DNA from: Prochlorococcus sp. AG-459-M13
Lineage (GTDB): Bacteria; Cyanobacteriota; Cyanobacteriia; PCC-6307; Cyanobiaceae
Assembly (NCBI GenBank): GCA_003212005.1
Contig: QCRE01000003.1
Span: 1-64,000 of the forward strand
Direction: 5' to 3'
Length of the DNA stretch: 64,000 nt
Part shown: piece by piece, positions 29,434 through 36,994 of the stretch
Position numbering within the stretch: the first letter of the stretch is position 1
Layout of the letters: each line of letters starts with the position of its first letter
Notes under the pieces: generated by a model
The model's input: the letters and a program-made list of their open reading frames with translations, nothing else
What the model was told of the DNA's origin: nothing
The model's database searches: none
Made by a program: the position numbers and the translations under genes

Positions 29434-30531
29434 ATGTCTCATAAAAGAAATAATTTATTAATTGCAGCAAGTGGGACAGGAGGACATATTTTTCCTGCTT
29501 TAGCAGTTTCAAAAAAAGTTGAAAAAGATTGGAATACGTATTGGTTAGGCGTTCATAAACGACTTGATTCTAAATTTGTGCCTATCAAATATAATCTTTT
29601 AACTTTAAAGCTTGAGACACCAAAAAAAAATATTTTTATATTAGGTCAATATCTAAAAATTCTTTTTTCAACTTTAAATATCATTAAAATACTAAAAGAA
29701 AAAGAAATTAATTTAGTTTTTACAACTGGCGGCTATATTTCAGCTCCTACAATTCTTGCTGCAAAGTTGCTAAAAATACCTGTTATTATTCATGAATCTA
29801 ATTTAATACCAGGCACAGTTACCAAATATTTTGGTTTTTTATGTGAATTTGTTCTTCTAGGATTTAAAGGTACTAGTTCCTACTTAAAAAATTGCAAAAC
29901 AATTTATACTGGAACTCCTCTAAGGGAAGAATTTTATGAAACTAATTCTTTGCCAGAATGGGTCCCAAAAGGAAAAGGACCTCTCATAATTGTCATGGGA
30001 GGAAGTCAAGGTGCAAAGAGTATTAATGAAGCTTTTGGTGAATCTCTTAGTTGTTTAAAAAAACAAAATTTTCGTATAGTTCACATTGTTGGAGAAAATA
30101 ATCTAAATAATCTTTGCAAAAAAAAAATATATAATAATTATGTCCAAAAGACATTTACTAATCAAATTGCATCTCTAATGCAACACTGTGATCTCGTAAT
30201 ATCGAGATCTGGAGCAGGAACTATAAATGAACTTATACAAACTGGAAAACCATCAATCTTAATTCCATACCCAAACTCTAAAAATAATCACCAAGAAGAA
30301 AATGCAATGATTCTCGCCTCTATTGGCGGTGCGATTTTAGTTAATCAAAATAAAATATCAAAATTGTTTTTTGCAGAAACTTTGAAAAGGATTTTTAAAG
30401 TGAAATTAAAAAAAGGAAAACCTAAATATGAAATTTTAGATTTAATGAAAGAAAATATGAAAAAATTTAAATCTGTTAAATCCACAAAAGAGATTAAAAA
30501 CTTAATAAATTATTTTTTAAAAGAATTATGA
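29434..30531 (+). CDS. murG: UDP-GlcNAc:lipid I N-acetylglucosaminyltransferase
   Basis: MurG makes lipid II on the inner face of the plasma membrane, the last cytoplasmic step of peptidoglycan synthesis. The 365-residue GT-B enzyme has the first glycine loop in AASGTGGHIFPALAVSKKV (near 14), FTTGGYISAPTILAAK, the second loop VMGGSQGAKSINE, SRSGAGTINELIQTGKPSILIPYP, and the conserved NHQEENAMIL ribose-binding stretch. No other mur gene is adjacent. Its final 22 bp overlap convergent coding sequence of the CobD-like gene. Confidence 0.95.
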   Translation: MSHKRNNLLIAASGTGGHIFPALAVSKKVEKDWNTYWLGVHKRLDSKFVPIKYNLLTLKLETPKKNIFILGQYLKILFSTLNIIKILKEKEINLVFTTGGYISAPTILAAKLLKIPVIIHESNLIPGTVTKYFGFLCEFVLLGFKGTSSYLKNCKTIYTGTPLREEFYETNSLPEWVPKGKGPLIIVMGGSQGAKSINEAFGESLSCLKKQNFRIVHIVGENNLNNLCKKKIYNNYVQKTFTNQIASLMQHCDLVISRSGAGTINELIQTGKPSILIPYPNSKNNHQEENAMILASIGGAILVNQNKISKLFFAETLKRIFKVKLKKGKPKYEILDLMKENMKKFKSVKSTKEIKNLINYFLKEL

Positions 30532-31640
30532 ATTTCTCTACATAAAATTTTATTCTTTTTTCTATTTTGTAAACTTATTCTTGCCCAGTTTTTATTGAGA
30601 TATTTAAAAGTTGAGCATTCTCTGATTAATATACCTTTGCTCTCTAAGTAATTAATATTGGAAGATAAGGAGAATTTACTTTCTATTAAAAAAAAGTTTG
30701 TTGAGGAATGATGCACTTTCAGTTTTTTTATTTTTGATAATTCATTAGAAACCCATTCACCCTCCGTTCTTACCCAATCATGAATCTTTTTAATCCATTT
30801 TTTATAAAATTTTTTATTACTTAATAATTCTATTCCAGCCTTTATAGCAAAAGAATTTAATGGCCACGGATCTCTTTTAATGTTCCATTTTTTAAGTTTT
30901 TCAGATGAGCCAATAATGTAACCTAATCTTAAACCTGCAATATTAAAGATTTTGGTCAAACTCCTAATAACAATTAAATTATCATAAATTTTAGTGAGCG
31001 GGATTAAGGATTCTTTCTCACCATTAGGAGTTATTGATAAGAAAGCTTCATCGCAAATAACTAATTTATATTTACTTAAAACTATTTCTAATGACTTTTT
31101 ATCCCATAATTGTCCAGTGGGATTATGTGGGTTTGTTATCCAAAGGACATCGCAAATTGGTTGAAGAGGAAAAGATTGAGGAAAATTATTACTCCAATTT
31201 TTTGGCAATTCTGAATTATAGAAACTAGCATTCCAGCATTTTAGCGATCTTTCATAATCAGCAAATCCTGGACTTGGAATACAACTTTCTCCAAACTTGG
31301 AAGCTTCGTAGCCTGCCCAAGTTATTAACTCAGAAGCACCATTACCTGGCAAAATATTATCAGGATTTATTTGATGAAATTCTCCAATTATTTCTCTCAA
31401 ATTATCTAGATTGCGTTCGGGATAATATCGAAATCCTAACGTTTTAATTTCTGAAGTTAAAGCATCTAAAAGTAGCTTAGGGGGATTAAAAGGTACCAGT
31501 GATGCACTTGAGTCAATTATTTTAGATGGTAATATATTTAATTTTTTTGCCTTAAATAATATATTTCCTCCATGATTGAAGTCCATATCTGTCATGTTTT
31601 TATTATTTAAATTATCTATATTTAATTCATACATAAGCAT
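30510..31640 (-). CDS. CobD-like PLP aminotransferase/decarboxylase
   Basis: The 376 residues form a fold type I PLP enzyme. The opening NHGGNILFKAKKL followed by IIDSSASLVPFNPPKLL is characteristic of CobD, the threonine-phosphate decarboxylase of cobalamin synthesis, rather than of HisC, which shares the fold. The cofactor loop NPHNPTGQ, an Asp in VICDEAFLSI, and the Schiff-base lysine in RSLTKIFNIAGLRLGYI are present. Prochlorococcus is known to make a B12 analogue, so the role is plausible. The alternative is a second histidinol-phosphate aminotransferase. It is followed upstream by pyrD, only 7 bp away on the same strand. Confidence 0.75.
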   Translation of the reverse strand: MLMYELNIDNLNNKNMTDMDFNHGGNILFKAKKLNILPSKIIDSSASLVPFNPPKLLLDALTSEIKTLGFRYYPERNLDNLREIIGEFHQINPDNILPGNGASELITWAGYEASKFGESCIPSPGFADYERSLKCWNASFYNSELPKNWSNNFPQSFPLQPICDVLWITNPHNPTGQLWDKKSLEIVLSKYKLVICDEAFLSITPNGEKESLIPLTKIYDNLIVIRSLTKIFNIAGLRLGYIIGSSEKLKKWNIKRDPWPLNSFAIKAGIELLSNKKFYKKWIKKIHDWVRTEGEWVSNELSKIKKLKVHHSSTNFFLIESKFSLSSNINYLESKGILIRECSTFKYLNKNWARISLQNRKKNKILCREIHNSFKK

Positions 31641-31647
31641 CCTAAGT

Positions 31648-32817
31648 TTATTCGATCCATTCTAAATTTGATCCAATAGCTTCTCTTATATTTGATAATT
31701 GGTGAGTATTAAGTTGTTTGATTATTCCATTAAGAATATTTGGAACTAATTGAGGACCTTTATATATCCATCCAGTGTATATTTGAATTAAAGATGCTCC
31801 AGAACATATTCTTTGCCAGGCAGATTCTGGACTATCAATTCCACCTACACCTATTAAATTAATTTTATTGTTTATATTGTAAATATGACGAATAATTTTA
31901 TTTGCTTTTGATTGAAGTGGTTTGCCACTTAATCCACCATCCTCTTCAGAAAGTAAAAGACCAGTTTGCTTTATTTTCCTTTGTTCAAGACCAAGTCTAT
32001 CTAGACTAGTATTGGTTGCAATAATTCCATCAATATTTTCATCAATTATTAATTGGCATATATCTTCAATATCTTTATAACTTAAATCTGGTGCAATTTT
32101 CACGAATAAGGGTGGACAATTATCTAATTTTTTAATTTCTCTAAGTAGTTCTTTAAGAAGAACAGGATCTTGCAACTTTCTAAGACCTTCAGTATTTGGT
32201 GAACTTACATTTATAGCGGCGTAATCACAATAAGGAATCAAAAGTTTCAAAGATGTTAAATAATCTTCTTCAGCCTTGGATAAGCTTGTAATTTTAGATT
32301 TACCAAAATTTATTCCCAAACAATTATTTTTTCTATTTTTTTTTAAATTAATGCCTTGCTTTAAAAAGTTTTTAACAAGATTTTCAGCGCCATTATTATT
32401 AAATCCCATTCTATTTAATGCTGCCTCCTCTTTAGCCAATCTGAATAATCTTGGTCTCGGATTCCCAGATTGAGCAAATTTAGTAACTGTACCAATTTCA
32501 GCAAACCCAAATCCAAAATCCCTCCAAATATTTGCAGCAACACCATTTTTATCAAAACCAGCTGCCAAACCTACTGGATTACAAAAATCTATCCCACATA
32601 TTTTTTGATGTAATCTTTCATCAATTACACAAAATTCTTGACTCAGATTTTTTATTATTCTTGAAATTAAAGGCCAATTTCTATTATTTGAACTAAAAGT
32701 TAGAAGACTCAAGGATAAATTTGTAAGGTACTCTGCATCAATTCCAGTATCTTTTTTAAGAATAGGAGTTACCAACTTCTTATAAATAGTACTAAATCCC
32801 CCTTTCTGTTCAATCAT
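31648..32817 (-). CDS. pyrD: Dihydroorotate dehydrogenase (quinone), class 2
   Basis: PyrD oxidises dihydroorotate to orotate and passes electrons to the membrane quinone pool. The 389-residue length and the N-terminal amphipathic extension (about 1-60) mark class 2. FMN and substrate motifs include GIDFCNPVGLAAGFDKNG, EIGTVTKFAQSGNPRPRLFRL, NRMGFNNNGA, AINVSSPNTEGLRKLQ with the catalytic serine, FVKIAPDLS, GIIATNTS and LIGVGGIDSPESAW. It sits between rnhA and the CobD-like gene, all on the minus strand, with gaps of only 7-15 bp. Confidence 0.96.
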   Translation of the reverse strand: MIEQKGGFSTIYKKLVTPILKKDTGIDAEYLTNLSLSLLTFSSNNRNWPLISRIIKNLSQEFCVIDERLHQKICGIDFCNPVGLAAGFDKNGVAANIWRDFGFGFAEIGTVTKFAQSGNPRPRLFRLAKEEAALNRMGFNNNGAENLVKNFLKQGINLKKNRKNNCLGINFGKSKITSLSKAEEDYLTSLKLLIPYCDYAAINVSSPNTEGLRKLQDPVLLKELLREIKKLDNCPPLFVKIAPDLSYKDIEDICQLIIDENIDGIIATNTSLDRLGLEQRKIKQTGLLLSEEDGGLSGKPLQSKANKIIRHIYNINNKINLIGVGGIDSPESAWQRICSGASLIQIYTGWIYKGPQLVPNILNGIIKQLNTHQLSNIREAIGSNLEWIE

Positions 32818-32832
32818 AAAAATATTAAATAC

Positions 32833-33558
32833 TTAAGTATAGTTTTTTTTCTCTATTATCCAATATTTTTCATTTTTAGGGATCAATCTCCAATTACGCC
32901 ATTCAAACAATTCATATTTTTTTACATCAATATAACTTTCTTCTCCAAGCAATTCTTTCAATTCACTAGAATTTAAAAAATACTTTTTTTCAGCAAATTT
33001 TTCAAGTAACTCATTTTTGGAGAGTAATTTTTGAATTTCAATTTTTTTTTGTTCTTGTAAAAAGTCTTTTGCTAAAGATGATTTCTTAACTTCACTAACC
33101 AAGGGAATTCCTTTACTATAACTAGTGGCTATCAAATCAACCCTCTCATTCTGTTTATCTCCACTATGACCTTTTACAAATTCCATCTCTAAACCTTTAA
33201 TTCTTAAACCATCTATTTGTTGCCACAAATCTAAATTTTGAACCGATTTCCCAGAGCTAGTCTTCCATCCATTTCTCTTCCAGTTAATTATCCATTTTGT
33301 ATAACCTTCAATAACATATTTACTATCTGTTCTTAATTTAAAGTTTTCTTTTAACTGAAAGTTTCTTAACTTTTCTAGTGTTTTTATGGCTGCAGTAAGC
33401 TCCATTCTATTATTAGTAGTACTTTTCTCTGCCCCACCTATTTCTAATTCACTATTATCATTAAAAATTATTAGACCTCCCCAACCTCCTGGCCCAGGGT
33501 TACCACTGCAAGCTCCATCTGTTGCAGCCGCAATTGCAATATTTTTTTCACTATTCAT
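32833..33558 (-). CDS. rnhA: Ribonuclease HI with C-terminal extension
   Basis: RNase HI cuts the RNA strand of RNA-DNA hybrids. The catalytic domain covers about residues 5-150. The active-site acids are visible in ATDGACSGNPGPGGWGG, NRMELTAAIKTLE, LRTDSKYVIEG and GDKQNERVDLIA. The protein is 241 residues, so roughly 90 residues follow the domain. This tail is charged and ends in a motif (YELFEWRNWRLIPKNEKYWI) that looks structured, but I do not recognise it. The gene is 46 bp downstream of rplL. Confidence 0.93.
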   Translation of the reverse strand: MNSEKNIAIAAATDGACSGNPGPGGWGGLIIFNDNSELEIGGAEKSTTNNRMELTAAIKTLEKLRNFQLKENFKLRTDSKYVIEGYTKWIINWKRNGWKTSSGKSVQNLDLWQQIDGLRIKGLEMEFVKGHSGDKQNERVDLIATSYSKGIPLVSEVKKSSLAKDFLQEQKKIEIQKLLSKNELLEKFAEKKYFLNSSELKELLGEESYIDVKKYELFEWRNWRLIPKNEKYWIIEKKNYT

Positions 33559-33566
33559 AATTTTAA

Positions 33567-33589
33567 AGCCAATAAAAGATATATCGGCT
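33567..33589 (-). terminator. Weak hairpin after rplL
   Basis: On the minus strand, AGCCGATA and TATTGGCT can pair (with one G-U) around a 7-base loop, followed by TTAAAATT. It lies between rplL and rnhA and could attenuate read-through from the ribosomal operon. The U tract is poor, so this is a tentative call. Confidence 0.35.
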
Positions 33590-33604
33590 AGAAAAATTGT
33601 TTCT

Positions 33605-34000
33605 TTATTTTAGTGTAACTTTACCACCAGCTTCTTCAATCTCTTTCTTTAAGGTTTCAGCATCTGCTTTTGCGATACCCTCTTTTACTGTCTTTGGCGC
33701 TGATTCAACAAGTGCTTTTGCATCACCAAGACCTAGACCAGTTGCATTTCTTACTACTTTAAGAACTTTGATTTTAGCAGCAGCATCGAAGCTTTCTAAA
33801 ATTACATCGAATTCAGTTTTTTCTTCAGCTGCTCCACTTTCTCCATCGCCACCACCAGCCCCGGGAGCTGCCATTACTACACCAGCTGATGCAGCTGCGG
33901 AAACACCAAATGCCTCTTCAATCTGTTTAACAAGCTCAGAAGCTTCTAGTAGTGAGAGGGATTTTAATGATTCAAGAATTTCTTCGGTTTTTGCAGTCAT
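33605..34000 (-). CDS. rplL: Ribosomal protein L7/L12
   Basis: L7/L12 forms the mobile stalk that recruits GTPase factors to the 50S subunit. The 131 residues show the N-terminal dimerisation helix ([19 protein letters not shown]), the alanine/glycine-rich hinge (about 38-60) and the C-terminal factor-binding domain with [20 protein letters not shown] and [17 protein letters not shown]. It is last in the secE-nusG-rplK-rplA-rplJ-rplL series and 28 bp after rplJ, as in most bacteria. Confidence 0.98.
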   Translation of the reverse strand: MTAKTEEILESLKSLSLLEASELVKQIEEAFGVSAAASAGVVMAAPGAGGGDGESGAAEEKTEFDVILESFDAAAKIKVLKVVRNATGLGLGDAKALVESAPKTVKEGIAKADAETLKKEIEEAGGKVTLK

Positions 34001-34028
34001 TTTCTTAATAGATAATTAATTTTAAAGT

Positions 34029-34556
34029 TTAAGATTCTGATTTTTCAGAATGTTGTTTGAGTGATCTAGCAATTCCAGAAGGCACTTCATTGATAGAAAT
34101 AGCAATTTTTGTGGCAACATTATTTAATGCTCCCGCAATTTTTGCCATTAGTACTTCTTTAGAGGGTAGACTCGCGATCTCATCGATTTCTGAGTCACTG
34201 AGCAATTTACCCTCGAATAAAGCTCCTTTGGTTTCAGATTTTTTTGTTTCTTTTTGAAAAGATTGGATTGCTTTTACAGCTCCTCCAACATCTTCTTTAA
34301 TTAAAACAAAAGCATTAGTCCCTGTAAGTAAAGATTCAAGACCATCCCAATCACTGTTTCCATCAATCGCTTTGCGCATTAATGAATTTTTAGTAACTTT
34401 ACAAATGCCATTATTTGTTTGCAATCTTGATCGCAAATCAGACATTTCTTTGATACTTAAACCTTTATAGTCAAGAACTACAGCCATTTCCGAATCGTCT
34501 AAGAGAGATTTTATTTCTGTGACGATTTTTTGCTTGTTCTCTATTGTTCGGCCCAT
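34029..34556 (-). CDS. rplJ: Ribosomal protein L10
   Basis: L10 anchors the L7/L12 stalk dimers to 23S rRNA and represses its own mRNA. Taking ATG 34556 gives 175 residues starting [19 protein letters not shown], the usual family start. An upstream ATG at 34601 would add 15 residues ([15 protein letters not shown]) that fall inside the leader RNA and match no L10. The [14 protein letters not shown] and [11 protein letters not shown] motifs fit the family. Expression is probably governed by the leader annotated just upstream. Confidence 0.96.
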   Translation of the reverse strand: MGRTIENKQKIVTEIKSLLDDSEMAVVLDYKGLSIKEMSDLRSRLQTNNGICKVTKNSLMRKAIDGNSDWDGLESLLTGTNAFVLIKEDVGGAVKAIQSFQKETKKSETKGALFEGKLLSDSEIDEIASLPSKEVLMAKIAGALNNVATKIAISINEVPSGIARSLKQHSEKSES

Positions 34557-34587
34557 TGTTGTTTTTGGATCGTTATTTAGGAAGAGC

Positions 34588-34720
34588 AGGAAATGCGGCA
34601 AAGTTCATTAATAAAAGAGGCCGCATTCATTAGATCCAAAAAGAAAATAATTAAGACGAAACCTCGGCAGGATTTAAGAATTTAGTAGTAACTAAATAAA
34701 CCTGCTTTCTTTGGCCGTAT
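34588..34720 (-). ncRNA. L10 ribosomal leader (autoregulatory mRNA structure)
   Basis: The rplA-rplJ gap carries the hallmarks of the L10 leader. On the minus strand GCAGG (34701-34705) can pair with CCTGC (34667-34671), and the latter is followed by the highly conserved CCGAGGTTTC. Nearer rplJ, AATGCGGC (34620-34627) and GCCGCATT (34592-34599) form a perfect 8-bp stem. By the known mechanism, the L10-L12 complex binds here and blocks rplJ-rplL translation. A minus-strand TATAAT at 34733-34738 may be a local promoter. The boundaries are approximate. Confidence 0.82.
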
Positions 34721-34748
34721 TATTGCATTAAAATTATACTATAGAGCG

Positions 34749-35456
34749 TTAACTTTCAGGCTGATAATCTTGTAAAGTGTTTATATCTACTTGAACAGAA
34801 GGTCCCATCGTTGAAGTTATATAGAAACTTTTCCAATACTTACCCTTGGCACCACTAGGCTTATTTTTATCAATAGATTCTTGTAAAGTCTTTAAATTTT
34901 CAAATAAAGCATTTTCGGCAAAACTAGCTTTTCCGAAGCGAACATGCACAATACCAGCTTTGTCGGCTCTAAATTCAAGTTTACCAGCTTTAAATTCTTT
35001 TATTGCACTAGCTATATCTCCAGTAACAGTGCCCGCTTTAGGGTTTGGCATCAACCCCCTGGGGCCTAGAACCCTTCCAAGTTTTGCTACTTTTGGCATC
35101 ATGTCAGGAGTTGCAATAAGCAAATCAAAATCCATATTCCCTTTGTTGATGCTTTCCACAAGATCCTCCTCTCCAAAAAGATCCGCCCCAGCAGATTTAG
35201 CTTTAGCTACATTTTCGCCGCTTGTAATAACAGCAATCTTTATACTTTGACCAGTGCCATGTGGGAGAGCAACAGTTGTTCTTAACTGTTGATCTGTATA
35301 TTTTGGATCAATACCTAAACGAATATGAGCTTCAATCGTTTCATCAAATTTAGCGTTTGCATTTTCCTTGATAATACCTAAGGCTTCCAAGGGGGCATAT
35401 GTGCGGTCTTCTATCTTTTTTGATAGAGCTTGCATTCTTTTGGATAGTTTTTTCAT
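34749..35456 (-). CDS. rplA: Ribosomal protein L1
   Basis: L1 builds the 50S stalk at the E site and helps release deacylated tRNA. The 235 residues include the N-terminal [30 protein letters not shown], the conserved [23 protein letters not shown] as overlapping blocks in the middle, and [15 protein letters not shown]. It lies 66 bp downstream of rplK in the conserved order, and the L10 leader starts just after it. Confidence 0.98.
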   Translation of the reverse strand: MKKLSKRMQALSKKIEDRTYAPLEALGIIKENANAKFDETIEAHIRLGIDPKYTDQQLRTTVALPHGTGQSIKIAVITSGENVAKAKSAGADLFGEEDLVESINKGNMDFDLLIATPDMMPKVAKLGRVLGPRGLMPNPKAGTVTGDIASAIKEFKAGKLEFRADKAGIVHVRFGKASFAENALFENLKTLQESIDKNKPSGAKGKYWKSFYITSTMGPSVQVDINTLQDYQPES

Positions 35457-35522
35457 AATATGATTGGGTTCAAACGGTTAAAAAATTAACCTCCCCTAAA
35501 AAGTGAATGTTTGGAATTGAAT

Positions 35523-35948
35523 TTAATCAGTAATTGAAACTCCCATATTTCGAGCAGTTCCTTCAATCACCTTCATTGCTGATTCAATACTTGTACAGTT
35601 TAGGTCAGGAAGCTTCGTTTTGGCTATCTCCTCTAATTGAGATTTGCTAATTTTGCCAACAGATCCTTTTGAAGATTCACCAGCTCCTTTTTCGATACCA
35701 GCTGCTTTAGTTATTAAGACTGAAGCTGGTGGTGTTTTGGTTATAAAGGTAAAGCTTCTATCTTCAAAAACTGAAATTTCTACAGGAATAACAAAACCTG
35801 CTTTATCTTGGGTTCTTGCATTATATTCTTTGCAAAATGCCATGATATTTACACCGTGTTGACCTAAAGCTGGACCAACTGGTGGGGCTGGGTTTGCTTT
35901 GCCAGCTTGAAGTGCTAGTTTAATGACCGCAACAATTTTTTTTGCCAT
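35523..35948 (-). CDS. rplK: Ribosomal protein L11
   Basis: L11 binds the GTPase-associated centre of 23S rRNA and mediates stringent-response activation. The 141 residues are of standard length. The N-terminal domain has [20 protein letters not shown], the hinge prolines are present, and the C-terminal RNA-binding domain includes the [20 protein letters not shown] motif and [17 protein letters not shown]. It is located between nusG and rplA. Confidence 0.98.
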   Translation of the reverse strand: MAKKIVAVIKLALQAGKANPAPPVGPALGQHGVNIMAFCKEYNARTQDKAGFVIPVEISVFEDRSFTFITKTPPASVLITKAAGIEKGAGESSKGSVGKISKSQLEEIAKTKLPDLNCTSIESAMKVIEGTARNMGVSITD

Positions 35949-36012
35949 TAGATTCTTGAATTAAACGGGGTTTTTAAAAATGATTATTTTACTCTATAAA
36001 CAGTAATAATAA

Positions 36013-36624
36013 TTAATTTTGTTTATTGATTTGGGAGAACTCTAATTCTACAGGAGTTTCGCGCCCAAATATTGAAAGTAATGCTTTTAATTTATTTCTT
36101 TCACCTGAAACTTCTATTACTTCGCCTTGGAAATCTTTAAAAGGTCCGCTAGTAACAATGATTCTATCTTTTTCCTCAACATCTAATTTTATTACTGCTT
36201 TTTTCTCAGAGGCCCGCTTAAATATTCTATTTACCTCTTGACGTGATAAAGGTCGAGGTTTGATATGTCCTCTTGATCTCCCACTACCTCTACCATCTTC
36301 TGCACCAACAAAATTTATGACATTTGGTGTACTTTTGACAGCCATCATTGTATCTTCGTCAAGTATCATCCTTACTAAAACATAACCAGGAAAAACTTTC
36401 TCCTCAGTTGTTTGTCTAGAACCATCCTTCTTGAGTTTAATCCCAGGGGTTTGAGGGATCTCAATTTCAATAATTCTATTATTAACACCTAAGGTTACAG
36501 ACCTTTGTTCTAGGGTTGCTTTTACTTTCTTTTCACAGCTTGAGGCAACTTGAACTGCATACCATCTTGCAATACTTGTATTTGCTTTTGAGGAGCTAAG
36601 ATTTGTTGTCATTTCATTACTCAT
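36013..36624 (-). CDS. nusG: Transcription elongation/antitermination factor NusG
   Basis: NusG binds RNA polymerase, reduces pausing, and can couple to the ribosome or Rho. The 203 residues contain the NGN domain (WYAVQVASSCEKKVKATLEQ near 20-40, VFPGYVLVRMILDED near 80), a short linker, and the C-terminal KOW motif (VTSGPFKDFQGEVIEV, near 160-175). A polar N-terminal tail of about 18 residues precedes the first strand. It follows secE by 71 bp and precedes rplK, the conserved bacterial order. Confidence 0.97.
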   Translation of the reverse strand: MSNEMTTNLSSSKANTSIARWYAVQVASSCEKKVKATLEQRSVTLGVNNRIIEIEIPQTPGIKLKKDGSRQTTEEKVFPGYVLVRMILDEDTMMAVKSTPNVINFVGAEDGRGSGRSRGHIKPRPLSRQEVNRIFKRASEKKAVIKLDVEEKDRIIVTSGPFKDFQGEVIEVSGERNKLKALLSIFGRETPVELEFSQINKQN

Positions 36625-36695
36625 TTTTTTCTTTGTAAACGGGATAAATTATCTTTTTAAAATAATAGGATTAAATCTATATGAAAAATTTTACT

Positions 36696-36935
36696 TTAAC
36701 GGAAGATTTGTGATGCTGCCCATCCATAAAATCTACTTACAGAGGCAATTGCTGCTGCAGAAAAGGATACCATAATAATAACAGCAACTGATTCGCTAAA
36801 TAACTGTTGTTTGTTAGGCCACACAACTAATTTGAGTTCATCGAACGTAGAACTTAAAAAATTCTTCTTTTTCTTTGGCTCTTTTATTTCAGAGGGCTCC
36901 TTTTTGAGAAGTTTTTGATCAGTAGGACTTGTCAC
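36696..36935 (-). CDS. secE: Preprotein translocase subunit SecE
   Basis: SecE clamps SecY in the translocon of plasma and thylakoid membranes. The 79-residue protein is the short single-span type. A charged N-terminal half with the conserved FDELKLVVWPNKQQLFSESV amphipathic helix (about 32-51) leads into one transmembrane segment (AVIIMVSFSAAAIASVSRFYGW). Its location before nusG supports the call. Confidence 0.95.
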   Translation of the reverse strand: MTSPTDQKLLKKEPSEIKEPKKKKNFLSSTFDELKLVVWPNKQQLFSESVAVIIMVSFSAAAIASVSRFYGWAASQIFR

Positions 36936-36994
36936 AAAATTTTAATTTAGCTTTAATTATAAATTTAGTTTATTTTAGCTTATTGCTTTACTTA

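Noticed and set aside
33597-34019. 140-residue plus-strand frame opposite rplL
   Set aside because: It is antisense to L7/L12; its Ala/Ser/Pro-rich composition mirrors the Ala/Gly-rich L7/L12 sequence, and no start signal or family match is seen.
34592-34627. 8-bp AATGCGGC/GCCGCATT hairpin as a terminator
   Set aside because: No U run follows; it is inside the L10 leader and so is part of translational control.
34846-35250. 134-residue plus-strand frame opposite rplA
   Set aside because: It is a shadow of conserved L1 codons, without independent evidence.
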